From: Succinatimonas sp. UBA7265 | GTDB lineage: Bacteria; Pseudomonadota; Gammaproteobacteria; Enterobacterales; Succinivibrionaceae | Length of the DNA: 64,000 nucleotides | Direction of reading: 5' to 3' | Assembly (NCBI GenBank): GCA_002473165.1 | Contig: DKSD01000094.1 | Span: 75,515-139,514, forward strand | In this document: positions 1 through 7,696 of the stretch, piece after piece | Layout: the number at the start of each line of letters is the position of its first letter | How positions within the stretch are numbered: the stretch's first letter is position 1 | The notes under the pieces: model-generated | The model's input: the letters and a program-made list of their open reading frames with translations, nothing else | Database searches by the model: none | Told to the model about the DNA's origin: nothing | Made by a program: the position numbers and the translations under genes

Positions 1-277
1 TTGCGGCGTCCGCATCGCTGGACAGTGAATGGCCGTGGAAGGTACGGGTCGGGGCGAACTCGCCTAACTTGTGACCAACCATGTCATCGGTAATGAATAC
101 CGGCACGTGCTGGTGACCGTTGTGAACTGCAATGGTCAGGCCGATCATGGCCGGAATAACAACTGAACGGCGGGACCAGGTCTTGATGGGCTTTTTATCG
201 CCGGACTGCTGGGCCTGCTGAACCTTCTTCAGTAAGGACTCGTCAATGAAAGGTCCTTTCTTCAGAGAACGTGGCAT
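1..277 (-). CDS. rpsS: 30S ribosomal protein S19, 3' end cut by window edge
   Basis: Small-subunit head protein S19. The reading frame begins at an ATG at 277 (MPRSLKKGPFID...) and runs 92 codons without a stop to the left edge, so it is partial. The conserved LGEFAPTRTFHGH segment is near the C-terminus. E. coli S19 is 92 residues, so only the last codon or few are missing here. It follows rplB after 20 bases, the standard S10-operon position. Confidence 0.97.
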   Translation of the reverse strand, partial: MPRSLKKGPFIDESLLKKVQQAQQSGDKKPIKTWSRRSVVIPAMIGLTIAVHNGHQHVPVFITDDMVGHKLGEFAPTRTFHGHSLSSDADAA

Positions 278-297
278 CTTAAATCCTCGCTAAACGG

Positions 298-1113
298 TTA
301 ACGGTGGTGAACAATGTACTTCTCAGTACGCTTGTTCTTGCGGGTCTTGTAGCCCTTGCAAGGAGTACCCCACGGTGAACGCGGCTGAATACCCTTGTTA
401 CGGCCCTCGCCACCGCCATGCGGGTGATCAATAGGGTTCATTGACATGCCGCGAACGGTAGGACGGATGCCGCGCCAGCGTTTGGCGCCAGCTTTGCCCA
501 GCTGTTCGAGCATGTGCTCGCCGTTGCCGACCTCGCCGATCGTGGCGCGGCAGCCGGCCAGCACGCGGCGCATTTCACCCGAGCGCATGCGCAGGGTGAC
601 ATAAGCGCCTTCACGGGCCAGGACTTCGCAGTAAGCGCCGGCGGAACGGGCGAACTGAGCGCCGTTGCCCGGAACGAGTTCCACGCCGTGAACCACGGTG
701 CCCAGAGGAATGTTCTCCAGAGGCAGCGTGTTGCCCACTGCGATCGGGGCATCAGCGCCGGAGACAATCTTGTCGCCGACCTTTAAGCCCTCAGGGGCCA
801 GGATGTAGCTGCGCACCCCGTCCGTATAAAGGATCAGGGCGATGTGAGACGAACGGTTGGGATCGTACTCGATACGCTCAACCTTGGCCTCAATGCCGTC
901 TTTCTGGCGTTTGAAGTCGATCAGGCGGTAACGCTGCTTGTGGCCGCCGCCGATGTGGCGGGTGGAGATGTGACCGTAGTTGTCACGGCCGCCGGTCTTG
1001 CGCTTCTCAACCACGAGCGGGGTGTAAGGGCCGCCTTTCCAAAGGCCAGGGGTCTTAACCTGGACAACGTGACGACGAGCCGGCGAGGTAGGCTTTGCCT
1101 TAACGATTGCCAT
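298..1113 (-). CDS. rplB: 50S ribosomal protein L2
   Basis: L2, a large-subunit protein needed for subunit joining and peptidyl-transferase centre assembly. The 271 residues match the family length (E. coli 273). The N-terminal RNA-binding domain and the C-terminal signature MNPIDHPHGGGEG, carrying the near-invariant His used by L2, are intact. Its start overlaps the stop of rplW by one base (TAATG), so the two are translationally coupled. Confidence 0.98.
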   Translation of the reverse strand: MAIVKAKPTSPARRHVVQVKTPGLWKGGPYTPLVVEKRKTGGRDNYGHISTRHIGGGHKQRYRLIDFKRQKDGIEAKVERIEYDPNRSSHIALILYTDGVRSYILAPEGLKVGDKIVSGADAPIAVGNTLPLENIPLGTVVHGVELVPGNGAQFARSAGAYCEVLAREGAYVTLRMRSGEMRRVLAGCRATIGEVGNGEHMLEQLGKAGAKRWRGIRPTVRGMSMNPIDHPHGGGEGRNKGIQPRSPWGTPCKGYKTRKNKRTEKYIVHHR

Positions 1114-1439
1114 TATTTGCTCTCCTTATCAGCCTGCACATTGGCAGCAGATACATCAAGAGTGACGCCCTCAGGGAGACGGACATAAGCCTTCTTCCAG
1201 TCAGAGCGCTTGCCGATGCCGTGAACGGTGCGGCGGGTCTTGCCCTGAACGTTCAGGGTGCGGACACTCAGAACCTTGGCGACTTTGAAGATCTTCTGCA
1301 CAGCGGCCTTGATCTCCTCTTTAGTCGCATCAGTTGCGACCTTGAACACGTAGGTGTTCCTTTTGGTCTGCTCCAGGTTGCTCTTCTCGGTGACGACCGG
1401 GGCAATCAGGATGTTGTAAATACGTGCGTCGGAAATCAT
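1113..1439 (-). CDS. rplW: 50S ribosomal protein L23
   Basis: L23 sits at the polypeptide exit tunnel and docks trigger factor and SRP. The 108 residues are slightly longer than the E. coli protein (100). Typical features are the early VVTEKS motif and the conserved basic loop around GKTRR. The start codon overlaps the rplD stop as ATGA and its own stop overlaps the rplB start, which fits a tightly coupled S10 operon. Confidence 0.97.
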   Translation of the reverse strand: MISDARIYNILIAPVVTEKSNLEQTKRNTYVFKVATDATKEEIKAAVQKIFKVAKVLSVRTLNVQGKTRRTVHGIGKRSDWKKAYVRLPEGVTLDVSAANVQADKESK

Positions 1440-2047
1440 TTAAGAAGCTCCTCGACCTTTTTGACTGCGGCGGAGGTCATCACGATCTTCTCGTAGCCGA
1501 TCAGGTTAACAGGGTTGAACTCTGAAGTGCCCGGCTGGCAGACGTCAACCTTGTAAAGGTTGCGGGAAGCCAGCATCAGGTTCTCATCGAAAGCCTCGGT
1601 GACAATCAGAGCCTGCTTGAGATCCATCGCCTTAAGTTTGGCAACCAGGGTCTTGGTCTTGCAGTCTTCAACTTTGAAATCGTCAACAACCAGCAGACGA
1701 TCCTGGCGAACGAGCTCGGACAGGATGCTGCGCATGGCGACGCGGTACATCTTGCGGTTGACTTTCTGGCTCCAGTCTTGAGGCTTGGCAGCGAAAATCG
1801 TGCCGCCGCCTCTCCACAGAGGGGAACGGGTGGAACCGGCGCGGGCGCGGCCGGTGCCTTTCTGGCGGAACGGCTTCTTGCCGCCGCCTGAGACCTCAGA
1901 ACGGGTCTTCTGGGCTTTGGTGCCGGCACGTGCATTGGCCAGGAAGGAAACGACCACCTGGTGAACGAGCGGCTCGTTGAACTCGCGGCCGAAGGTGCTG
2001 TCTGACACTTCCAGCGGCTTGTCAGCGCCAATCATCTTTAATTCCAT
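1436..2047 (-). CDS. rplD: 50S ribosomal protein L4
   Basis: L4, a structural protein of the exit tunnel and, in E. coli, the autoregulator of the S10 operon through its leader RNA. The 203 residues are full length. The extended tunnel loop is recognisable by GGGKKPFRQKGTGRARAG followed by SPLWRGGG. The long leader of this operon contains hairpins (see 3034-3241), so L4 feedback is plausible here but not shown. Confidence 0.97.
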   Translation of the reverse strand: MELKMIGADKPLEVSDSTFGREFNEPLVHQVVVSFLANARAGTKAQKTRSEVSGGGKKPFRQKGTGRARAGSTRSPLWRGGGTIFAAKPQDWSQKVNRKMYRVAMRSILSELVRQDRLLVVDDFKVEDCKTKTLVAKLKAMDLKQALIVTEAFDENLMLASRNLYKVDVCQPGTSEFNPVNLIGYEKIVMTSAAVKKVEELLK

Positions 2048-2064
2048 GATCTTTTTACCTCGGG

Positions 2065-2703
2065 TTAAGCTTTGACACTCGGCCTTACGATCAGATCCCC
2101 GTTGTTGGCGCCCGGAACGGCACCCTTGACGAGGAGCAGATTACGCTCGGAGTCGATACGGACCAGCTCAAGATCGAGCACAGTGACGCGCTCATCACCC
2201 ATGTGGCCGACCATCTTCTTGCCCTTGAACACATGACCCGGGGTCTGGTTCTGGCCGGTGGAGCCGGGAACACGGTGCGAACGGGAGTTGCCGTGGGTGA
2301 AGTCCTGGTGGAGGAAGTGATAGCGTTTGATGGTACCAGCGGTGCCTTTGCCTTTGCTCTGGCCGGTGACGTCGACTTTCTTGACATCCTTGAAAGCATC
2401 GACCTTGATCTCAGAGCCGACCTGATAGGCAGCCAGCTCAGCGGGCTCCAGGCGGAACTCCCACAGGCCGCGGCCGGCGGCGACTTTGGCTTTAGCAAAG
2501 TGGCCGGTCTCAGGTTTGTTGATACGGCTGGCTTTGCGCTCGCCGGTGGTGACCTGAATGGCATTGTAGCCGTCAGTTTCCGCGTTCTTTACCTGGGTAA
2601 CGCGGTTTGCCTCAACCTGGATGACGGTAACAGGAACAGACTTGCCGTTCTCGTTGAACACGCGGGTCATACCAAGTTTGCGGCCGATTAAACCGATTGA
2701 CAT
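2065..2703 (-). CDS. rplC: 50S ribosomal protein L3
   Basis: L3, an early 50S assembly protein reaching the peptidyl-transferase centre. The 212 residues match the family (E. coli 209). It starts MSIGLIGRKLGMTRVF and contains the signature around HGNSRSHRVPGSTGQNQTPG, which holds the Gln (in GQNQTPG) that PrmB methylates in E. coli. It lies 18 bases downstream of rpsJ in the same transcription unit. Confidence 0.98.
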   Translation of the reverse strand: MSIGLIGRKLGMTRVFNENGKSVPVTVIQVEANRVTQVKNAETDGYNAIQVTTGERKASRINKPETGHFAKAKVAAGRGLWEFRLEPAELAAYQVGSEIKVDAFKDVKKVDVTGQSKGKGTAGTIKRYHFLHQDFTHGNSRSHRVPGSTGQNQTPGHVFKGKKMVGHMGDERVTVLDLELVRIDSERNLLLVKGAVPGANNGDLIVRPSVKA

Positions 2704-2721
2704 TGTATTTATCCCCTATCG

Positions 2722-3033
2722 TTAGCGAAGGCTGATCTGAACATCCACACCGGCCGCGAGGTCGAGGCGCATCAGCGCATCAACGGTCTTCTCAGTCGGC
2801 TCCACGATGTCAACGAGACGCTTGTGAGTACGGATCTCGTACTGGTCACGGGCATCTTTGTTAACGTGCGGGGAAATAAGGACGGTGTAACGCTCCTTGC
2901 GGGTAGGGAGCGGGATCGGTCCGCGGACCTGGGCGCCGGTGCGCTTGGCGGTCTCAACGATCTCAGCGGTCGAGTGATCGATTAATCTGTGATCGTAAGC
3001 TTTAAGACGGATCCTGATTCTCTGATTCTGCAT
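2722..3033 (-). CDS. rpsJ: 30S ribosomal protein S10
   Basis: S10 (NusE), a 30S head protein that also joins transcription antitermination complexes with NusB. The start is placed at the ATG at 3033 (MQNQRIRIRLKAYDHRLID), which gives the 103-residue family length and has GGAG eight bases upstream; an upstream in-frame start would add nine unlikely residues. It is the first gene of the S10 operon. Confidence 0.98.
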   Translation of the reverse strand: MQNQRIRIRLKAYDHRLIDHSTAEIVETAKRTGAQVRGPIPLPTRKERYTVLISPHVNKDARDQYEIRTHKRLVDIVEPTEKTVDALMRLDLAAGVDVQISLR

Positions 3034-3241
3034 AGCAGACTCCATAAAAAGAACACGCACACACCTGCCTTCTTGCTCTTTTTAGAAAAACAAGAGGAAG
3101 TGCTGCTTGCAAACAATTTCCCCAAAAATCATGGGGAGTTTCTCAGCCGCATCATCAGGATGTAGGGCTGGATTTTGCACAGGCCACATCACATGGCGGC
3201 AAAACGTGCGAACATTATACGCTCAGGGAAGCCGCAGGCAA
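3034..3241 (-). promoter_or_regulatory. S10 operon promoter and structured leader
   Basis: On the minus strand a strong sigma70 promoter is visible: -35 TTGCCT at 3241-3236, a 16-base spacer and a perfect -10 TATAAT at 3219-3214. It gives a leader of about 175 bases before rpsJ. The leader holds a TCCCC/GGGGA hairpin at 3119-3137, and closer to the gene a CAAG...CTTG element followed by TTTTTC. In E. coli the S10 leader hairpin next to a U-run is where L4 stimulates termination. The same role here is an inference from position. Confidence 0.7.
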
Positions 3242-3290
3242 TCCCTTTTTAAGGCTTTTTTTGCGCGTTTTCAGTTCCGGGCAAAAACGG

Positions 3291-5093
3291 TCAGGGTCTG
3301 GGGAATTCCGGATCGTCTGATGCCTTATAGAGGTTGTGCATGGTCATGGCGTTCTTTTCGTTAAGGCCGTAGCCGGGGGATGAGAGATCAAAGCGCCTTT
3401 CATACTGCGGCACGCCTTTAAGCCCCATCAGCCCTGCCATGAGATCAAACGTAAGATCGTTTGTCCACACGCTGCGGCGGTGCAGCCGCAGCGCCTGCAT
3501 CAGGCCGCGGTTGTCGCGGGCGTAAGCGTCTGACACCGTGATCATCAGCGGCACGCGCACCATGGGGAAGGTGAAGGCCGCCGGGTTATGGTCAAACTGC
3601 TCGGTGACATCCTCGCCGTGATCGGAAATGTAGACCATGGCCTTAAAGCGCGGGTGGGCGGACACCTTCTCGTAAATCTTGCGCACGTTGTCGTCCGTAT
3701 AGCGCACAGTGTCGTCATAGTAATCGGTGCGCGGATCTGCAGAGCCCTCAAAGATCATGGCCTCAGGCGGGATGCGCTCGTTGTAGCGCTCATGCGATCC
3801 CATAAGATGCACGATCACCAGAGCGTTGTCCGTGCCTTTAAGATCCGGGAAGTTGTCGGCCAGTTCCTCGTCATAAAACAGCCCGTACATCTTGGCGGTG
3901 CTGTTGAGCCAAAACTCGTGATCGGCGCTTGAGGAGATCACGGAGATCGGGGTCTCGTACACCCCGAACTTGCGCTGGTTTGACAGCCACCAGACTTTAA
4001 ACCCGGCCCGGCGCGCCACCTCAAGCAGCGAGAAGGAATTTACGAGATCGGCGTTGTTGTACTGGTTTTTGCCGGTCAGCGCATAGGTAAGCGACGGCAC
4101 CGTCTGCGGGAAGCTCGAATAGGCCTTGGGGAAAAACAGCGTGTGCGGATCGCCTGAGAGCGAATCCATAAAAGGCGTCGTCGGACGAGGATAACCGAAC
4201 ACCGACATGTGATCGCGGTTTTCCGATTCACCCAGGATCAGCACATAGATGCCGGCGTGACCCGGAAGGCAGGCGATGCCGCCTAACTGCGCGAGCATTT
4301 GGCGGCGGTGCTCTGATGCCTCAGAATAGCGGTCAAACTGCTGCAGCTGAATGCTGGTGACTTTGAGCACCGATGTCGCCATGTAAGGAATGACCGGGAT
4401 GACGTTTACGAGATCGTAGACGGAGACGACAAACAAAAAGATCCCGCAGGCGAATCTGCCTTTAAAAGGCTTGCTGCGCGAGACGTGCACACGCCCCAGA
4501 AGCCACATATAAAAGGAGAGCAGAACCGCCATGAACACGCCGGCGAGTGCCCAGCGCAGCGTAAAATGCGCCTGCACGTATTCAAGGCTCTCTTTGCCGT
4601 CGGTCTGCGCCAGCGCCAGGATGATATCCGAGGTCAAAAGCTGGTTCATGGCGATGTAGTAGCACCACAGCGATGCCGGGAAGATGATGAGGGCGGCCGC
4701 CAAAAGCCCGCTGGCGACGCGGGCGCACAGGCGCACTTTAGGCGAGTGCGCCTGGCCTGAAACAAACCAGAGGAACAACAGCGGCGTCAGAGCGGCGCAG
4801 GCGGCCTCGCAGGCCACCAAAAATTCCGCAGGCCTTAAATCCGATCCGACGCACAGCCGGATAAGCGGCACTGAGGCATAGAGCGCGGCCAGGGCGATAA
4901 AGAAACAAAAGAACCTGCGGCTTAAGCCAAAGAAATCCCAGACCAGCACGGCGCCGGCGCAGGCAACGATCCCTGCGGCAAACGGCGCAACAACTCTTGC
5001 AGGATCTCCTGACAGGTACTCGGCGGTCCCAAAAAAGATCGCAGCCAGGATCACGGCCAACGCCAGCAATACGCGGTTACGCGGGCTTTTCAT
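3291..5093 (-). CDS. Phosphoethanolamine transferase, sulfatase-fold, inner membrane
   Basis: Probable transfer of phosphoethanolamine from phosphatidylethanolamine to LPS or another envelope glycan. About five N-terminal hydrophobic segments anchor a periplasmic alkaline-phosphatase-fold domain. Family hallmarks, numbered from this start, are GES near residue 289 followed by FGYPRPTTPF, a candidate nucleophile Thr331 in SSFPQTVPSL, and the metal-binding DHGED near 491-495 with a further His near 502. The start at 5093 is preferred because GGAGAGTGAC precedes it; an upstream in-frame start adds eight residues. The domain resembles the CptA/EptC branch more than EptA/MCR, so core-heptose or other substrates are possible. 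It stands alone, separated from rpsJ by the S10 leader. Confidence 0.82.
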   Translation of the reverse strand: MKSPRNRVLLALAVILAAIFFGTAEYLSGDPARVVAPFAAGIVACAGAVLVWDFFGLSRRFFCFFIALAALYASVPLIRLCVGSDLRPAEFLVACEAACAALTPLLFLWFVSGQAHSPKVRLCARVASGLLAAALIIFPASLWCYYIAMNQLLTSDIILALAQTDGKESLEYVQAHFTLRWALAGVFMAVLLSFYMWLLGRVHVSRSKPFKGRFACGIFLFVVSVYDLVNVIPVIPYMATSVLKVTSIQLQQFDRYSEASEHRRQMLAQLGGIACLPGHAGIYVLILGESENRDHMSVFGYPRPTTPFMDSLSGDPHTLFFPKAYSSFPQTVPSLTYALTGKNQYNNADLVNSFSLLEVARRAGFKVWWLSNQRKFGVYETPISVISSSADHEFWLNSTAKMYGLFYDEELADNFPDLKGTDNALVIVHLMGSHERYNERIPPEAMIFEGSADPRTDYYDDTVRYTDDNVRKIYEKVSAHPRFKAMVYISDHGEDVTEQFDHNPAAFTFPMVRVPLMITVSDAYARDNRGLMQALRLHRRSVWTNDLTFDLMAGLMGLKGVPQYERRFDLSSPGYGLNEKNAMTMHNLYKASDDPEFPRP

Positions 5094-5323
5094 GTCACTC
5101 TCCAGGACACAGCGCAAAAGCGCCTTTGCGCTGTGCTCTTTGGTTTAATATTTATAATCAAAGCGGATTTTCTCAGCCATCCGCCCGTAAGCGGCGAATT
5201 ATTATAAACGCCTGATCCAACCCTTTGCACAGACTTAACATTCTCTTTATGTTCGGCAGCGCCCTTTTGCGGATTAAACCCGGACGCCCTGTTAAGATAG
5301 CGGCGATGTTTTTCGGAGCGCAC

Positions 5324-6025
5324 ATGGAATTTACCTTTACCCTGCCGCAGGATTACGGCGCTTCCTCGCCTAAAAAGGATCTGACCCTCCCTGAGGGGGA
5401 GAGGGAGGTGCTGCTTCACAGCTGCTGCGCCCCCTGCTCCACCGCCGTGCTCGAGTGCATGATCGCAAACGGGATCCGTCCCCTGGTCTTTTTCTGCAAC
5501 CCCAACATCCAGCCTCAAGATGAATACGAAAAACGCCGCGACGAATGGCTGCGCCTGTGCGGGCTGTTAAAACTGGAAACCGCCGTTGATCCTTATGACA
5601 CGGCAAAATGGTTTGAGTGCATCAAAGGCTTTGAAGATGAGCCTGAGCGGGGCCGGCGCTGCGATCGCTGCTTTGCCTTCAGGCTCACGCGCGCCGCGCG
5701 CTTTGCCAAAGAGCGCGGGATCCGCGTCTTCACCACGACGCTTGCCACCTCGCGCTGGAAAAGCAAGCCCCAGGTCGACCGGGCCGGGCGCGCCGCCCAG
5801 GACGCGGTTCCCGGCACGCTGTACTGGGATATAGACTGGCGCAAGGAGGGGCTTGTCGGCAGGCGCTATGAGCTCGTAAAGGAGATCGGCTTTTACAACC
5901 AGCGCTACTGCGGCTGCGTCTACAGCATGAAATCGGTCATGGAGCAGAAAAAAATCCGTGAAAAACGCGAGATCCTCAAATCCTCGCTGGACACAGATGA
6001 ACTCTCAGGCGCGCTGACAAAATAA
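5324..6025 (+). CDS. queH: Epoxyqueuosine reductase QueH
   Basis: QueH performs the last queuosine step, reducing epoxyqueuosine to queuosine in tRNA; it is the non-homologous alternative to QueG. Cys-rich motifs typical of the family are present: HSCCAPCS near the N-terminus, RRCDRCF in the middle and YCGCVYS near the C-terminus. The ATG at 5324 (MEFTFTLPQDY) has GGAG five bases upstream and gives 233 residues; the longer upstream reading frame lacks a ribosome site. The window also carries yhhQ, a queuosine-precursor transporter, so salvage plus maturation is covered. Confidence 0.9.
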   Translation: MEFTFTLPQDYGASSPKKDLTLPEGEREVLLHSCCAPCSTAVLECMIANGIRPLVFFCNPNIQPQDEYEKRRDEWLRLCGLLKLETAVDPYDTAKWFECIKGFEDEPERGRRCDRCFAFRLTRAARFAKERGIRVFTTTLATSRWKSKPQVDRAGRAAQDAVPGTLYWDIDWRKEGLVGRRYELVKEIGFYNQRYCGCVYSMKSVMEQKKIREKREILKSSLDTDELSGALTK

Positions 6026-6050
6026 AAACGGGGCCGCCGGCCCCGCTTTG
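6024..6050. terminator. Bidirectional terminator between queH and pyrE
   Basis: A 7-bp GC stem (CGGGGCC/GGCCCCG, 6029-6045, loop GCC) is flanked by T-rich tracts. On the minus strand it is followed by GTTTTTATTTT, so it mainly serves pyrE; on the plus strand only CTTTG follows. Confidence 0.75.
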
Positions 6051-6065
6051 CGATTTCAAAAAATC

Positions 6066-6707
6066 TCACACCCCGTAATTCTCGCGGTATTTCTCCATAG
6101 CAGGAAGGTGCGCGGCCAAAGAGGGATCTTTTTTTAGGAACTCGAGCAGATCATCAAAAGTGACGATGGAGATCACTTTGATGCCGAGATCTTTTTCCGC
6201 CTCGGCGATGGCCGAAAGCTCACCGTGGCCCTTCTCTTTGCGGTCAAGGGCGATGAGCGCGGCGGTAAATTGCGCTCCGGCCGCGGAGATGATCCCGGCG
6301 CTTTCGCGGATGGCGGTACCGGCGGTGATCACGTCATCTATCAGCACGACGCGCCCTTTAAGCGGGGCGCCTACCAGGGATCCGCCCTCGCCGTGATCTT
6401 TTTTCTCTTTGCGGTTAAAGCACCAGGGGGCGTTCACCTGGTGCTCCGAGGAGAGCGCCATCGCCGTGGCGCAGCACAGCGGAATGCCCTTGTAGGCAGG
6501 CCCGAAGAGCACATCGTAATCCATGCCTGAATCGCAGAGGCGGCGGGCATAGCAGGAGCCGAGGATCGCCAGATCCTCGCCGGTGCAAAAACCGCCGGCG
6601 TTGAAAAAGTAAGGGCTGGTGCGCCCTGACTTAAGCACGAAAGAGCCGAACTTAAGCACGCCGCGCGAGAGCGCCAGTTCGATAAATTTACGCTGATAAT
6701 CCTGCAT
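6066..6707 (-). CDS. pyrE: Orotate phosphoribosyltransferase
   Basis: PyrE converts orotate and PRPP to OMP in pyrimidine synthesis. The start at 6707 (MQDYQRKFIELAL) follows GAGGTGG by five bases and yields 213 residues, identical to E. coli; an upstream GTG is less likely. The PRPP loop VVLIDDVITAGTAIRES and the flexible loop with KEKKDHGEGG are intact. It diverges from yicC, as in enterics, but rph is absent between them. Confidence 0.97.
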   Translation of the reverse strand: MQDYQRKFIELALSRGVLKFGSFVLKSGRTSPYFFNAGGFCTGEDLAILGSCYARRLCDSGMDYDVLFGPAYKGIPLCCATAMALSSEHQVNAPWCFNRKEKKDHGEGGSLVGAPLKGRVVLIDDVITAGTAIRESAGIISAAGAQFTAALIALDRKEKGHGELSAIAEAEKDLGIKVISIVTFDDLLEFLKKDPSLAAHLPAMEKYRENYGV

Positions 6708-6823
6708 TTTTACCACCTCAGGGCCTGTGTGTGACGCGGCTATTTTAGCAGATTGCCACCATGGACCTGACGCGGCGGAGGGGGTGTCTCTGCTATATTC
6801 ATCATAAAAAGAGGATGGCAGCT

Positions 6824-7696
6824 ATGAACAGCATATTCAGCATGACAGGCTCCGGGCGCGGCAGCGCTTCAGGGGCGGGGATCCGGGTGCAGACGGATCT
6901 GCGCGGCGTCAACAACCGTTTCACGGACTTTGTGCTCAACACCCCCGATGACAGCCTGAGTTTTCTGGAGCCGCAGTTTAAAGAAATGCTCAAAGGCAGG
7001 ATAAGCCGCGGCAGGGTTGTCTGCACAATCACGGTAACCGAGGATGCCTCAGGCTCGCTGAACATCAGCCGTCCGAGGCTTGACGCAGTCGCCGCGGCGC
7101 TTGCACAGATCCGTAAGGCGGTGCCGGACGCGACGGTAAACGCCGTCGACATTCTCAGCTATCCCGGCGTGCTGCATGAGCATGCCGCGACGGAAGCTGA
7201 AATTGAAAAGCTGTGCAAACAGGCATTTGCCGCCGCACTTGATGAATTTGCCGCAAGCCGCGCGCGCGAAGGGCAAAACCTCAGAGAGGCGCTGCTTGAG
7301 CGCCTCAGGCTCATCTCCGCAAAACTCGATCCGGTCGGGGAAATGCTCGGTTCTCTGGCACAGAGCGTGCGGGAGAAACTGCGCGGGCGCATTCACGCGC
7401 TTGCTCCGGATCTTGAACTCGATCCGGGCAGGCTTGAACAGGAGGTGGCGCTGCTCTCCGAGCGCGCCGATGTGCAGGAGGAGTACGACCGCCTCAGATC
7501 GCATGTAAAACAGTGCGAAAGCATACTCGAAGCAGGCGGCATCGTAGGCAAGAAGCTGGATTTTCTGATGCAGGAGTTCAACCGCGAGGCCAACACCATG
7601 TCATCAAAGTCCGCAAGTCTGGAGCTTACGCAGATCTGCGTCGATCTCAAAGTGCTCATAGAGCAGATGCGCGAGCAGGTGCAAAACCTCGAGTGA
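6824..7696 (+). CDS. yicC: YicC-family endoribonuclease
   Basis: YicC/YloC-family protein; E. coli YicC is reported as an endoribonuclease involved in small-RNA turnover. The N-terminal SMTGSGRG, a VNNRF(T)DF segment and the C-terminal KLDFLMQEFNREANTMSSKS signature are all present, giving 290 residues. The start at 6824 is chosen because GAGG lies about nine bases upstream; an ATG three codons earlier abuts that site. Its TGA stop (7694-7696) touches the stop of the convergent ybjD-like gene with no gap. Confidence 0.92.
   Translation: MNSIFSMTGSGRGSASGAGIRVQTDLRGVNNRFTDFVLNTPDDSLSFLEPQFKEMLKGRISRGRVVCTITVTEDASGSLNISRPRLDAVAAALAQIRKAVPDATVNAVDILSYPGVLHEHAATEAEIEKLCKQAFAAALDEFAASRAREGQNLREALLERLRLISAKLDPVGEMLGSLAQSVREKLRGRIHALAPDLELDPGRLEQEVALLSERADVQEEYDRLRSHVKQCESILEAGGIVGKKLDFLMQEFNREANTMSSKSASLELTQICVDLKVLIEQMREQVQNLE

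Noticed and set aside
3107..3364. 85-codon plus-strand ORF across the S10 leader
   Set aside because: It overlaps the S10 promoter and the 3' end of the transferase gene, has no ribosome site and no family resemblance.
5210..5323. preQ1 riboswitch upstream of queH
   Set aside because: No GGUUC-N6-CACCC core or comparable pseudoknot was found; an ordinary GGAG ribosome site is present.
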